NCBI RefSeq assembly: GCF_024220585.1
Contig: NZ_JAMXKF010000005.1
Coordinates: forward strand, 186,289-250,288
Direction of reading: 5' to 3'
Source: Dyadobacter diqingensis
GTDB lineage: Bacteria; Bacteroidota; Bacteroidia; Cytophagales; Spirosomataceae
Length of the DNA: 64,000 bases
Part shown: piece by piece, positions 1-8,610 of the stretch
Numbering within the stretch: the first letter of the stretch is position 1
Layout: each line of letters starts with the position of its first letter
Made by a program: the position numbers and the translations under genes
The notes under the pieces: model-generated
Told to the model about the DNA's origin: nothing
Database searches by the model: none
The model's input: only the letters and a program-made list of their open reading frames with translations

Positions 1-30
1 TAATTCCAATTCAATTAATTTAAGTTTATC

Positions 31-738
31 ATGTTAAAAAAACTCACCTTACTTGCGTCAGCAATTCTTTTAAGCGCCGGAAATATTTTTGCACATGCGT
101 TGTGGATCCAGACCGCACCGGTTGGGAAAGCAGGTCAGAAACAAACCGTTAAGATCATCTATTCCGAGCCGGGAGAAACACCGGAAAAACTGGCCGACTG
201 GTACTCGGATGTAAAAGAGTTTGAACTTTGGCTCACCGGTCCCGATAAGCAAAAGGTTAAGCTGACAACCACAGCGGGCGCCGATCATTTTACCTCTGAA
301 TTTACTCCTGAAAAGGACGGCGTATATACGTTATCGGTTGGGCATACTTCCAAAGATCTGGGCGGCACAACGGTATATCAGTTCAACGCAAATGCGGTGG
401 TAAATGTAGGGAAGCCGGTTGCAGGAAACGATGCCGTAAGCAGTACAGACCTTAGCATTTTTTCGGGTCAGGCAGCGAAGGTCAACAAACCTGTCAGCCT
501 GAAAGGATTGTTTAAAAATGCCCCGTTTGAAAAGCTGTACATCACGGTTTCTTCCCCTTCGGGCTGGTCGAAGCAAGTTGTGACAGATGAAAAGGGCAAT
601 GCAGAATTTGTGCCGATCTGGCCTGGGGTATATTTTATCGAAGCTTCAAAAAGCTGGAAGGAAGAGGGGAAATTAAACGGGAACGATTACAAAGCTTTCT
701 GGCGCGCAGCGACTTTACTGGTGGATGTTGTCAAATAA
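31..738 (+). CDS. DUF4198 family exported protein
   Basis: A 235-residue protein with a clear signal peptide (about residues 1-21, ending near IFAHA). The mature start HALWIQ and the following beta-rich stretch match the DUF4198 family, periplasmic proteins often found beside metal transport genes. No catalytic motif is visible. It heads a same-strand run with a DUF4374 lipoprotein, a TonB receptor and a Fur-like regulator, so a role in metal or siderophore handling is inferred from context. A hairpin follows the stop, so it may be transcribed partly apart from the next gene. Only 30 bases precede it in the window, so its promoter cannot be judged. Confidence 0.8.
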   Translation: MLKKLTLLASAILLSAGNIFAHALWIQTAPVGKAGQKQTVKIIYSEPGETPEKLADWYSDVKEFELWLTGPDKQKVKLTTTAGADHFTSEFTPEKDGVYTLSVGHTSKDLGGTTVYQFNANAVVNVGKPVAGNDAVSSTDLSIFSGQAAKVNKPVSLKGLFKNAPFEKLYITVSSPSGWSKQVVTDEKGNAEFVPIWPGVYFIEASKSWKEEGKLNGNDYKAFWRAATLLVDVVK

Positions 739-746
739 AAAGAAAG

Positions 747-777
747 TTGCGGCAGTGAATTTCATAAGCTGCCGCAA
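747..777 (+). terminator. Possible terminator after the DUF4198 gene
   Basis: A perfect 9-bp stem, TTGCGGCAG (747-755) with CTGCCGCAA (769-777), a 13-base loop, and a short T run afterwards. The T tract is weak, so it may be an attenuator or only partly efficient. Confidence 0.5.
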
Positions 778-880
778 TTTATCTGATCAAACTGTGGCGG
801 ATAGACAAATTATCCCAAATTTGCCTTTACTTTACACTTTCAATATTTCCCTGATGCTGAACACGCCTGGTGCCTGACCC

Positions 881-2083
881 ATGAAACTAAGTCTCCATTC
901 CCTTCTGATTATTCTTGCAGCTGTTATCACGACAATTTCGTGCGACAAAAAGCCGGATAAGACCGACGAAAGAACGGATGCGAAGTATGGAATTGTTGTT
1001 TTTGCGGGCGAAGATCTTGACGAGGAATATCTGCTGCCGGTAAACTCACTTACGCAGGGTGAACTGAAAATTTCTGAAAATTCGGAAAAGATTTACAGTC
1101 TGGTTATGGCTTGCCGCGCCGGGTATTATTATGGAATCGATGACGGGAAGCCGGTATTCACCAAGTATAAGCCGACCGACAAAGGGCTGGTAGCCGTAGC
1201 GGGAATACCTTTTGACAAAATCCCCTGGAAGGTTTATGAAAGTTGGTACAGCTGGGTGGATGACCGGACGCTTCTGATCGGGAGTACCCTGGCCGGGAAG
1301 CAGTTTACATACAGCATCGTTGATGTGGTGGCCATGAAGTTGCTTTCTCATGGAAATTTAAATATTCCGCTGCCACCCAATGGATTGAAATACGGTGGTG
1401 TGATCGGCGCTTTTCGTGACAACAGGCTGTTTGTCGGATACACGCATTATGAAGGATGGCAAAGTAAAACCCCGCCCGTTGACACCACTTTTGTTGCCGT
1501 CATCGACTATCCGTCCATGAAAACGATCAGTGTTCAAAAAGATACGCGTTCTACCTGGCCCGGAGGTGTTTACCTGCATGCACCTTATTCTTTTCAGCAG
1601 GAGGGTGATATCTATTTTCTGGCGGCTCCGGGGGGGCGTACACATAGTCACCCATCGGCGCCTTCGGGTATTTATCGTATCAAAAAGGGTGAGGAAAAGC
1701 TGGATCCGGATTATTTTTTCCAGGTTACGGACAACAAAAAGCAGGAAACTTATCTTCTCTACCATCTTGGAAATGACAAGGCGCTGGTGAAGATGATCGA
1801 CAAAGACAGGATAACGAAATACATGGATTATGTCAACGGGTATTTGGCAAAATATTATGTGCTGGATTTAAAAACACAAACGAAAACGTTGTTGAATCTG
1901 CCGCTCAGTGCGCTGACCTTTACCGAGAATGTACTGGTTGAAAACGGGAAAGCTTATATCTCCATCAGTGAAAATGAGCGGGAGTCGCACATCTGGGCGT
2001 ATGATGTAAAATCCGGCACTCTTAAAAAAGGATTGAAAGTTCAGGGCCGGGTATTGCTGATCAACAAACTTAAAGAAGACTAA
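881..2083 (+). CDS. DUF4374 family lipoprotein
   Basis: A 400-residue lipoprotein. The signal peptide ends in a lipobox with Cys21 (TTISC), followed by a Lys/Asp-rich stretch of the kind associated with surface export of Bacteroidota lipoproteins. The rest reads as repeated beta blades and matches DUF4374, which is expected to be a beta-propeller. From memory, some DUF4374 proteins (the XusB type) are surface siderophore-binding partners of TonB receptors. The next gene downstream is a TonB receptor, so a ligand-capturing role is a fair inference. The ligand cannot be read from the sequence. Confidence 0.8.
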   Translation: MKLSLHSLLIILAAVITTISCDKKPDKTDERTDAKYGIVVFAGEDLDEEYLLPVNSLTQGELKISENSEKIYSLVMACRAGYYYGIDDGKPVFTKYKPTDKGLVAVAGIPFDKIPWKVYESWYSWVDDRTLLIGSTLAGKQFTYSIVDVVAMKLLSHGNLNIPLPPNGLKYGGVIGAFRDNRLFVGYTHYEGWQSKTPPVDTTFVAVIDYPSMKTISVQKDTRSTWPGGVYLHAPYSFQQEGDIYFLAAPGGRTHSHPSAPSGIYRIKKGEEKLDPDYFFQVTDNKKQETYLLYHLGNDKALVKMIDKDRITKYMDYVNGYLAKYYVLDLKTQTKTLLNLPLSALTFTENVLVENGKAYISISENERESHIWAYDVKSGTLKKGLKVQGRVLLINKLKED

Positions 2084-2153
2084 ATTATACTTCATCAACG
2101 AACACAAACATCAACAGGATGGCAGTTTGTAGCTGCCATGCAAATCTAATGTC

Positions 2154-4604
2154 ATGAAAAAAATCAGGAATTTAGTATTCCTCTGCCTGCTTTTGGGCAG
2201 AGCAGGGACGGTCGTTTACGGGCAAATCACTGCTTCGGTGACCGGGCAACTCAAAACTTCCACAGGTCAGGGAATCGAATTCGCAACGATTGCGCTTTAC
2301 AATGCCAAAGATTCGAGTATCGTAAAAGGTACGCTGAGCGACTCGGCAGGGCGGTTTATTTTTGAAAAAATTCCGTTTGGAACCTATTGGGTCAGTGCGG
2401 GTTTTCTGGGCTTTAAAAACTATAACTCAAAATATTTCACACTTTCGGAACGGGAACAAAAGCACCACCTGGGCATTTTATCGATGGTTTCTGACGACAA
2501 AATGTTGGATGCGGTGACGATCACGGCGCAAAAACCGCTGATCGAGCAACGAATGGACCGGACTGTCCTGAATATTGAAAGCAGTATTCTGGCCGAAGGG
2601 AATACGGCATTGGAGCTCCTGGAAAAAGCACCGGGCGTAACGGTAGATGATGAGGGAAATATTTCCATGAAAGGGAAACCGGGAGTTAGTATCATGTTGA
2701 ACGGCAAACTGACCTACTTATCGCAGCGCGAACTGACAACCCTTTTGCGCGGTACTTCCTCGGGATCGGTTTCCAAAATTGAACTGATTACGAACCCGTC
2801 TGCCAAATACGATGCGGCCGGCAATTCGGGAATTATCAATATCGTGCTTAAAAAGAATGAAAAGGTCGGTATCAATGGCAGTGTTTATGGCAACCTGGCT
2901 CGCAGCCGCGCGAATCGCTACGGCGGAGGTACCAGCCTGAACTACCGGAGCGGAAAACTGAATGTCTTTGGCAGTTATGACCACGCTTTTCGCGGGGAAG
3001 TTGAATATCTGGAATATGTCAGAAGGTTTTATGACGGAGAGAAGAAAGGGGAGCCCAACCGGATCTCTTACCAGAACTCGGCCACGAACGAGCCTTTGTA
3101 TACGAATAATTTCAAAGTCGGAGCCGATTTTTTCCTCAATGAAAAAAACACCTTTGGCGTCCTGATGAACGGCAATTTTGGGAAATATATCAACGATAAT
3201 AATACGACCAATAAATTGGTTTCTGTCGATGGGACGATGATCAGCCAGCCGCAGACGCACAACGATAACCTGGACCGGTGGAACAGCAACGCGTATAACC
3301 TTAACTACGTACATCGTTTTGATACCGAAGGACGGGAGTTGTCGGCTGACTTGGATTTTTCGAGGAATGATAACCGGTCGAGCCAGAGCATGGATACCCA
3401 TTATCAGGCAGAGAGCCCGGCGCTGGAAAGGCGGTCGGTGAGACGGGGGAAAGTGCCGTCGATCACGGATGTGTACGTTGCCAAAATCGATTACGCACAT
3501 CCGTTTGGGGAGAAAGCCAAGTTTGAAACCGGACTGAAAAGCAGTTATGTTTCGGTGGATAACAACCTGAAATACGATACCCTCAGAAATGACCAGTGGG
3601 TGCCGGATGCTTCGTGGAGCAACTATTTTACCTATAAAGAAACCATTCATGCCGGTTATGTCAATTTCAGCAAGGAGTTTGGTTCGCTAAGTGTACAGGC
3701 AGGGCTTCGGGCAGAAAACACGCAGACGGAGGGACATCAGGTAACCACGGATTCACTTGTGAAAAGAAACTATTTTCAGCTTTTCCCGAGTTTGTTTGTG
3801 ACCAAAACTTTTACAAAAGAGCACAGCGGCCAGTTTTCATACAGCCGGAGGGTGGAGCGCCCGGATTATTCGGATATGAATCCGTTCCGTTTTTTTCGCG
3901 ATCCTTTCCTGTATTATGAGGGGAACCCGTTTCTAAAACCGGAACTGACGCACTCGGTTGAGGTGAGCCATACGTACAAGGGGAAATTCATTACGGCCAT
4001 CAATTACAGCTATACAGCCGATGTCATGAACTGGATGATGGGGCAGGTAGACTCTCTGAACACCACATATCAAAGCCCGCAAAATCTGAAAAGTTTCATC
4101 AATTACGGCATCAGTTTTACAGCTTCGTTACAGCCGGCAAGCTGGTGGAGCAGCAATAATTTTACCAATGTTTTCAGAAACCAGTACAAAGGTGACCAGA
4201 AAGGCGGTGACCTGAACAATGCCATTACAAGTTTTACTATAAATACTCAGAACAGTTTTCAGTTTAAAAATGGCTATTCGGCAGAGCTGAGTGGGTTTTT
4301 TAATTCAAAGTCGGTGTATGGCGTATTTGTGTCAAAGGCTTACTATGTGATTTCAGCAGGCGCGCAGAAGCAGGTGCTTAGTAAAAAAGGAACGATAAAA
4401 CTGATGGTTAACGATATTTTCCAGACACGTCAGCGCCGCCAGACGGCCAGGTATGAAAACCTTGACATGACCGGTCACATCCGTTTCGACAGCCGCATGG
4501 CAACGCTTTCTTTTTCGTACCGGTTTGGAAAAGATATTACACCGATGCGTAAGCGGAATTCGGGCAGCGAAGATATTCAGAACCGTGTAAAAGGTGGAAA
4601 TTAA
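2154..4604 (+). CDS. TonB-dependent outer membrane receptor (OMP_b-brl_3 type)
   Basis: An 816-residue outer-membrane protein. Signal peptide about 1-23; carboxypeptidase-like regulatory domain about 25-110 (GQLKTSTGQGIEFATIAL onwards); plug domain about 130-240 containing the typical LLEKAPGV and IELITNPSAKYDA motifs; then a long beta-barrel with many aromatic strand ends. This is the Bacteroidota outer membrane beta-barrel family, smaller than SusC. No SusD partner is present, which argues against glycan uptake. The upstream DUF4374 lipoprotein and the Fur-like gene starting 3 bp after its stop point to uptake of a metal chelate. The substrate is unknown. A small hairpin (2119-2125 with 2133-2139) lies just ahead of the start. 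Confidence 0.88.
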   Translation: MKKIRNLVFLCLLLGRAGTVVYGQITASVTGQLKTSTGQGIEFATIALYNAKDSSIVKGTLSDSAGRFIFEKIPFGTYWVSAGFLGFKNYNSKYFTLSEREQKHHLGILSMVSDDKMLDAVTITAQKPLIEQRMDRTVLNIESSILAEGNTALELLEKAPGVTVDDEGNISMKGKPGVSIMLNGKLTYLSQRELTTLLRGTSSGSVSKIELITNPSAKYDAAGNSGIINIVLKKNEKVGINGSVYGNLARSRANRYGGGTSLNYRSGKLNVFGSYDHAFRGEVEYLEYVRRFYDGEKKGEPNRISYQNSATNEPLYTNNFKVGADFFLNEKNTFGVLMNGNFGKYINDNNTTNKLVSVDGTMISQPQTHNDNLDRWNSNAYNLNYVHRFDTEGRELSADLDFSRNDNRSSQSMDTHYQAESPALERRSVRRGKVPSITDVYVAKIDYAHPFGEKAKFETGLKSSYVSVDNNLKYDTLRNDQWVPDASWSNYFTYKETIHAGYVNFSKEFGSLSVQAGLRAENTQTEGHQVTTDSLVKRNYFQLFPSLFVTKTFTKEHSGQFSYSRRVERPDYSDMNPFRFFRDPFLYYEGNPFLKPELTHSVEVSHTYKGKFITAINYSYTADVMNWMMGQVDSLNTTYQSPQNLKSFINYGISFTASLQPASWWSSNNFTNVFRNQYKGDQKGGDLNNAITSFTINTQNSFQFKNGYSAELSGFFNSKSVYGVFVSKAYYVISAGAQKQVLSKKGTIKLMVNDIFQTRQRRQTARYENLDMTGHIRFDSRMATLSFSYRFGKDITPMRKRNSGSEDIQNRVKGGN

Positions 4605-4607
4605 GTC

Positions 4608-4913
4608 ATGGAGCAGGGAATGGAGAACAAAACGGGCCAGGCCAGTTTTGTTCAGCAGCTCATCATCGAGTGTAAAGTCAGAGGGGTAAGAATGTCATCA
4701 AAACGAATTCAGGTGGCCGCTTTTCTGGAACGCGCAGGCACGTACATTGACGCTGACGAACTCCTGCTGCTGATGCGGCGGGAGAGAATTAAAATCAGTA
4801 TTCCTTATGTTTACCAGTGTCTTAACTGGCTGGTGGATTTCAATTTTGTGATCAGAAACTACGAAAACAGAAAGTATAAGTACTGTATCAATCCGGATGT
4901 GGCCGCGAGATAA
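4608..4913 (+). CDS. Short Fur-family-like regulator lacking the metal-binding C-terminal domain
   Basis: A 101-residue protein that starts 3 bp after the TonB receptor stop. Residues about 12-95 match the N-terminal winged-helix of Fur proteins: RMSSKRIQVAAFLERAG, then DADELLLLMRRE, then ISIPYVYQCLNWLVDFNFV and the wing. It ends where the Fur dimerisation and metal-binding domain would begin; there is no HxH motif or Cys pair, and no continuation of that domain is apparent after the stop. Full-length Fur proteins are about 140-150 residues. It may bind DNA without direct metal sensing, or be a degraded Fur. Coupling to the receptor suggests it regulates this locus. Confidence 0.75.
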   Translation: MEQGMENKTGQASFVQQLIIECKVRGVRMSSKRIQVAAFLERAGTYIDADELLLLMRRERIKISIPYVYQCLNWLVDFNFVIRNYENRKYKYCINPDVAAR

Positions 4914-5005
4914 GGTAACCGGTTGAAGAATGCCGGATAACCAGGGATGGCTCCTGGATTTCGGGGTTATATCAGGTTCGCGGGAAAACGTAAATACAAA
5001 CGCAA

Positions 5006-5983
5006 ATGAAAAAAGGCTTAACAAGGTTTTTGAAAGGAGTGCTCTTTTTCTTTTTAGCAGTGCTGGTGATGGGCACCTTGTATGAGCATGGCGCTCAGAT
5101 GTATTTTAACAGCAAAAGACCTCCTCAAAACGAGTTCTGTGACATAAATGGCGTCAGAACACACTTTGTGAAAAAGGGCGAGGGCGGTCCGACGGTCGTA
5201 TTTCAATCCGGGCTCGGAGGCGATTATAAAATATGGGAACAGATACAGGATTCTGTTTCAAAACACACGACGACCATCTCCTATGACCGGGCAGGTCTGA
5301 TGTGGAGCGAGGGTGGTGCACAAACAAAGACGCTCGAAAGTATTACCTCGGAACTTGAACAGCTGCTTGAAAAAACAAATTGTCCCAAGCCCTATATTCT
5401 GGTTGGGCACTCACTGGCGGGCATCACGCTTCGTCCTTTTGTGCGGGATCATCAGCAGGATATTTCCGCCGTTATTTTTGCCGACGTATCGCACCCGCTG
5501 CAAATAAAAAATGCTTCGAAAGAGTTAAAGAAATATTTGGTTGTACCTCCGAAATGGCTCGTTTCGGTATTGATGGAAACAGGGATAGCGCGACTTTATT
5601 TTTCGTATAAACCATTCATGACTGATCTCCCGCTGAAACACTGGATGAACAAACACGTGCGGGACTATTTCTATAAATCCTATCAAACATTTCTGCAAGA
5701 AGCCGTGGATGATGATCCGATGTTTGAACAGGTGGAGGTCATTACTTCATTCGGCGATATCCCGCTCACCGTAATCACGGGAGGGTATCCCAACGGAGCT
5801 GATTTTCTCGGTGAAAAATCACTGGCAACGGAATACCTCACTTTACACCGTCAGCAGCAAAAAGATCTGCTCAATTTATCTTCTCACAGTAAACAGGTTA
5901 TTGCGCATAACAGCGGACATTATGTGCCTTTGCAGGATCCGGAGGTTGTGATTGAGGCGATTTTGGAATTCGTTTCCAGATAG
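5006..5983 (+). CDS. Membrane-anchored alpha/beta hydrolase
   Basis: A 325-residue alpha/beta hydrolase. A hydrophobic anchor lies at about residues 8-27. The nucleophile elbow is GHSLAG with Ser136, and the likely catalytic histidine is His305 in NSGHYV; the acid is probably in the stretch around residues 245-280. An early FQSGLGGD motif forms the oxyanion region. Substrate cannot be assigned; esterase, lipase or haloperoxidase-like activity are all possible. It ends at a strong bidirectional terminator shared with the convergent gene downstream. Confidence 0.8.
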   Translation: MKKGLTRFLKGVLFFFLAVLVMGTLYEHGAQMYFNSKRPPQNEFCDINGVRTHFVKKGEGGPTVVFQSGLGGDYKIWEQIQDSVSKHTTTISYDRAGLMWSEGGAQTKTLESITSELEQLLEKTNCPKPYILVGHSLAGITLRPFVRDHQQDISAVIFADVSHPLQIKNASKELKKYLVVPPKWLVSVLMETGIARLYFSYKPFMTDLPLKHWMNKHVRDYFYKSYQTFLQEAVDDDPMFEQVEVITSFGDIPLTVITGGYPNGADFLGEKSLATEYLTLHRQQQKDLLNLSSHSKQVIAHNSGHYVPLQDPEVVIEAILEFVSR

Positions 5984-5990
5984 AAATTTT

Positions 5991-6037
5991 ATCCTCCCGG
6001 CATTATTCATGCGTTACATGGATAATGCCGGGAGGAT
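5991..6037. terminator. Bidirectional terminator between convergent genes
   Basis: A perfect 16-bp inverted repeat (5991-6006 with 6022-6037), with a T-rich flank on one side and an A/T-rich flank on the other, placed exactly between two converging stop codons. Confidence 0.85.
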
Positions 6038-6817
6038 TTATTGAATCCCTAGGCTGGCTCTCGCAAAGCCTGTGATAGGGGTATTCCCGTTGTTAGAAGT
6101 TGCCGAAATAAACATCATCAGATGTGTTCCTCCGGGAACAAATAAGTCAAGATCATTTCTCAAAACCTGCAATGCCACCGGATTTCCAGCGCCTTTGGCC
6201 ATAAATGCATATTGTCCCGTGTAGTAAAAAGAGACACCATTATCCGACCGATAAATTTTAACATAGAGATAGACCTCCTGTGTTGGAACTGCGCCTGTAA
6301 AAGTGAATGAGGCAGAAAGAAATTTGATCGTTCCGTTTATTGGCATAATCATCGCATGATTAACATTATTTCCCAAACCCGATGTAACATCGATCGTTGG
6401 CGTTGTGGCGGGAACATCCAGTGTGGCATTACTGAATCCGATGATGCTGCCAAGATTTTCCAGCCCCGAATGTTGTGGAATTATGCGTACCGGAACTCCG
6501 GACGAAAATGGTATGATGGAAAGTGTATTATGAGGTGCGTCCGGCGCGGTGCTTAACTTGATCCACTGGGCACCCTGACGAAAGTAAAAGCCTGGTGCCT
6601 GATCCGTTTGGTATATTAGCAATCCTTCGGCGGGAGCAGTAATTGCATTACGTTGAGCTTGTGTCATGCGTGGCGTAAGCATTCCTCGCGTGGTCGAATT
6701 TACGTCCAGTTCTGAGCTAGGGTCTGGTGTAAGTGTACCCAGTCCCACTTGGGCGAATAAAACATTTCCAGAAATCGTTAACGCAAAAAGGATGAGGTAA
6801 GTAAGGAAGTTTTTCAT
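6038..6817 (-). CDS. Exported surface protein with Bacteroidota fibre-like N-terminus
   Basis: A 259-residue secreted protein with a signal peptide ending near LFAQ. The mature N-terminus has the motif VGLGTLTPDPSSELDV, followed by a GMLTPRMTQAQRNAI segment common at the start of Bacteroidota surface or fibre-like proteins. The C-terminal half is beta-rich and has no sorting domain. Function is unknown. It lies just downstream of a T9SS-sorted protein on the same strand, and it shares its general design with the protein at 57759-58550. Confidence 0.7.
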   Translation of the reverse strand: MKNFLTYLILFALTISGNVLFAQVGLGTLTPDPSSELDVNSTTRGMLTPRMTQAQRNAITAPAEGLLIYQTDQAPGFYFRQGAQWIKLSTAPDAPHNTLSIIPFSSGVPVRIIPQHSGLENLGSIIGFSNATLDVPATTPTIDVTSGLGNNVNHAMIMPINGTIKFLSASFTFTGAVPTQEVYLYVKIYRSDNGVSFYYTGQYAFMAKGAGNPVALQVLRNDLDLFVPGGTHLMMFISATSNNGNTPITGFARASLGIQ

Positions 6818-6887
6818 TTTGATATGTTTGGAGCGTTACAAATATTAAAATAGAAATATAGATAGATTGTAGGTCAGCCTGGTCAGG

Positions 6888-7886
6888 TTATTGCCGGATC
6901 ACTTTTAGTGATTGGCTTGTTCCATTTTTGTTTTTAACATTGATTAAATAAGCTCCTGCGGGCAGTGCGCCCATACTGACAGACGACCCGTTTTTTAAGT
7001 CAGCATCAATTTTATTTTGCGTTTGATATAGGATCCGACCGTGTAAATCGCTGATCTGAATGACTTCAACATCAGCCCAGTTTTTTACGGTAATGATCGC
7101 TTTATCGATGACCGGATTTGGATACACCGAAATGATATCTTCAACAGGAAAATTCACATTCCGTGCAAGGCTATACGCATAAGTACCATCATGATCGACC
7201 ATTTTTAACCGGTAGTAATTCTGGCCGGGAAAAGGAGCGGTGTCTGTAAAATAATACCGAACGGGTTTGGTACTTTCGCCCTTCGCCAATACGGAGCCTT
7301 TGGACTTCCAGATATATCCGTCTGTTGATGACTGAATATCAAAAAGATGGCTGTTTGTTTCGGTGCTCGTAGACCAGTCGAGCAGTACTGTTTTTTCCTC
7401 TTTTTTAACATTAAAACGAACAAGCGTAACGGGAAGTGGGGTTGGGCTGATTGCGGTAATGCCCTTAACATTTCCGGAGAGGCTATTAGACAAGTAGTTA
7501 ACAGTGGGAGCAGAGGTGCTTCCCGTAGTTTCGGTAAAAGGTCCGCCGGATGCGCTTGAATAGGTGATCTGCAAAGATGATTTTGTATTGCCATTTACCT
7601 CATCGTCTTTATAAAACAAGCCGATGATACCGTTAAAATTGACGGGTGAAGCAAAACTGTAAACACGTTTGATTCCCTGAGTCGAATTTCGGGGAATGGG
7701 TGTATTAGAAATCGCAAGAATATTGTCCGCGATTGTCAAATCGGGTGTAGGTTGCAAGGTCAAACCGTAAAGATTCACCGGATGGCCGCCTTTGATAAAA
7801 AGCCCTCTGGATCCAGCCGTAAATTGAGCGTTCGCAGCAACGTTTTGAAATACGAAATAGAGAATAAAAATACATGGATGTTTCAT
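6888..7886 (-). CDS. T9SS type A sorting domain protein
   Basis: A 332-residue exported protein. Signal peptide about 1-20; a variable N-terminal region; a fibronectin-like segment beginning LPVTLVRFNVKKEE; and a C-terminal sorting domain from VYPNPV to SLKVIRQ that directs secretion by the type IX system. The last roughly 180 residues closely resemble the tail of the protein at 56376-57695 (shared LPVTL, NYYRLKM/NLYRLKM and YPNPV blocks). The N-terminal part has no recognised enzyme domain, so its job at the cell surface is unknown. Confidence 0.85.
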   Translation of the reverse strand: MKHPCIFILYFVFQNVAANAQFTAGSRGLFIKGGHPVNLYGLTLQPTPDLTIADNILAISNTPIPRNSTQGIKRVYSFASPVNFNGIIGLFYKDDEVNGNTKSSLQITYSSASGGPFTETTGSTSAPTVNYLSNSLSGNVKGITAISPTPLPVTLVRFNVKKEEKTVLLDWSTSTETNSHLFDIQSSTDGYIWKSKGSVLAKGESTKPVRYYFTDTAPFPGQNYYRLKMVDHDGTYAYSLARNVNFPVEDIISVYPNPVIDKAIITVKNWADVEVIQISDLHGRILYQTQNKIDADLKNGSSVSMGALPAGAYLINVKNKNGTSQSLKVIRQ

Positions 7887-8610
7887 TTTGAAGGAGTTTC
7901 ATGTTTACGTTGTTATTTTCGATACTGCAAATGCGATCAGGTATATGCCCAAGGGAGACTTTGTTATAGCGCACAATGTTTCCGTTTTATGGTTTGTTCC
8001 ATAAATAGAGTGATGGAGAAATTGTGACCGAATGCGGATGCATTTTAGCAATAATTTAACCGGCTTTTATAAAAAGAAGGTTTTGCTAAAATTGCATAAA
8101 AGAAAGATTTTTGGATAAGGCATAGAAGATTTTCCTATCCGGGAAATGGCGATGGGTAACCGGTTCCGGCAAAGTAAACTTTTGAAATGTTGTTGTGAAC
8201 GCGAACTGAATAATTTTCATAGAGGAGAGGAATTAAGTTAGTTTATGCCTGCACATATCTTCCGTCGCAATTAAACTTAGTACAAAAACAGGGTCGTTTA
8301 CTGTATATGTTCCAAAAGGTACAAATAAACTTATTTAACGGCACACAAGTTAATATATCCCCGTTTTTGATTAAGTCCCTTATTGTCAGTGTTTATTGAC
8401 GCAGGATTCAGATTGTAATACAATTTGGTCTGAAGAACGGTTACCATGAGCGTTTCGCGATCCGATCCTGGGTCGACTTGCGTCACGGAACTAACGGTTA
8501 TTGGATTAATGATGTAAATATCTCAATAAGCGTGCTTAAATTCGTGAAGAACGTAACTTTATAAGATTATTGGGGTACTTTCAATAAACCTGTAACCTAT
8601 TGACCTGATC
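7887..8610. other. 724-bp intergenic region, no gene recognised
   Basis: This gap separates the divergent T9SS protein gene and the sensor kinase gene, so it should hold both promoters. No exact TTG-N17-23-TAnnTTTG promoter, strong hairpin, RNA gene or convincing small reading frame was seen. A TACAATTTGG-like stretch resembles a -7 box but carries one extra base. Confidence 0.5.

Noticed and set aside
2119..2139. A terminator ahead of the TonB receptor
   Set aside because: The 7-bp hairpin has no T run and lies just before the start codon, so it is more likely part of the leader or chance.
2718..3650. A 310-codon reading frame on the minus strand
   Set aside because: It lies wholly inside the TonB receptor gene on the other strand and has no recognisable protein features.
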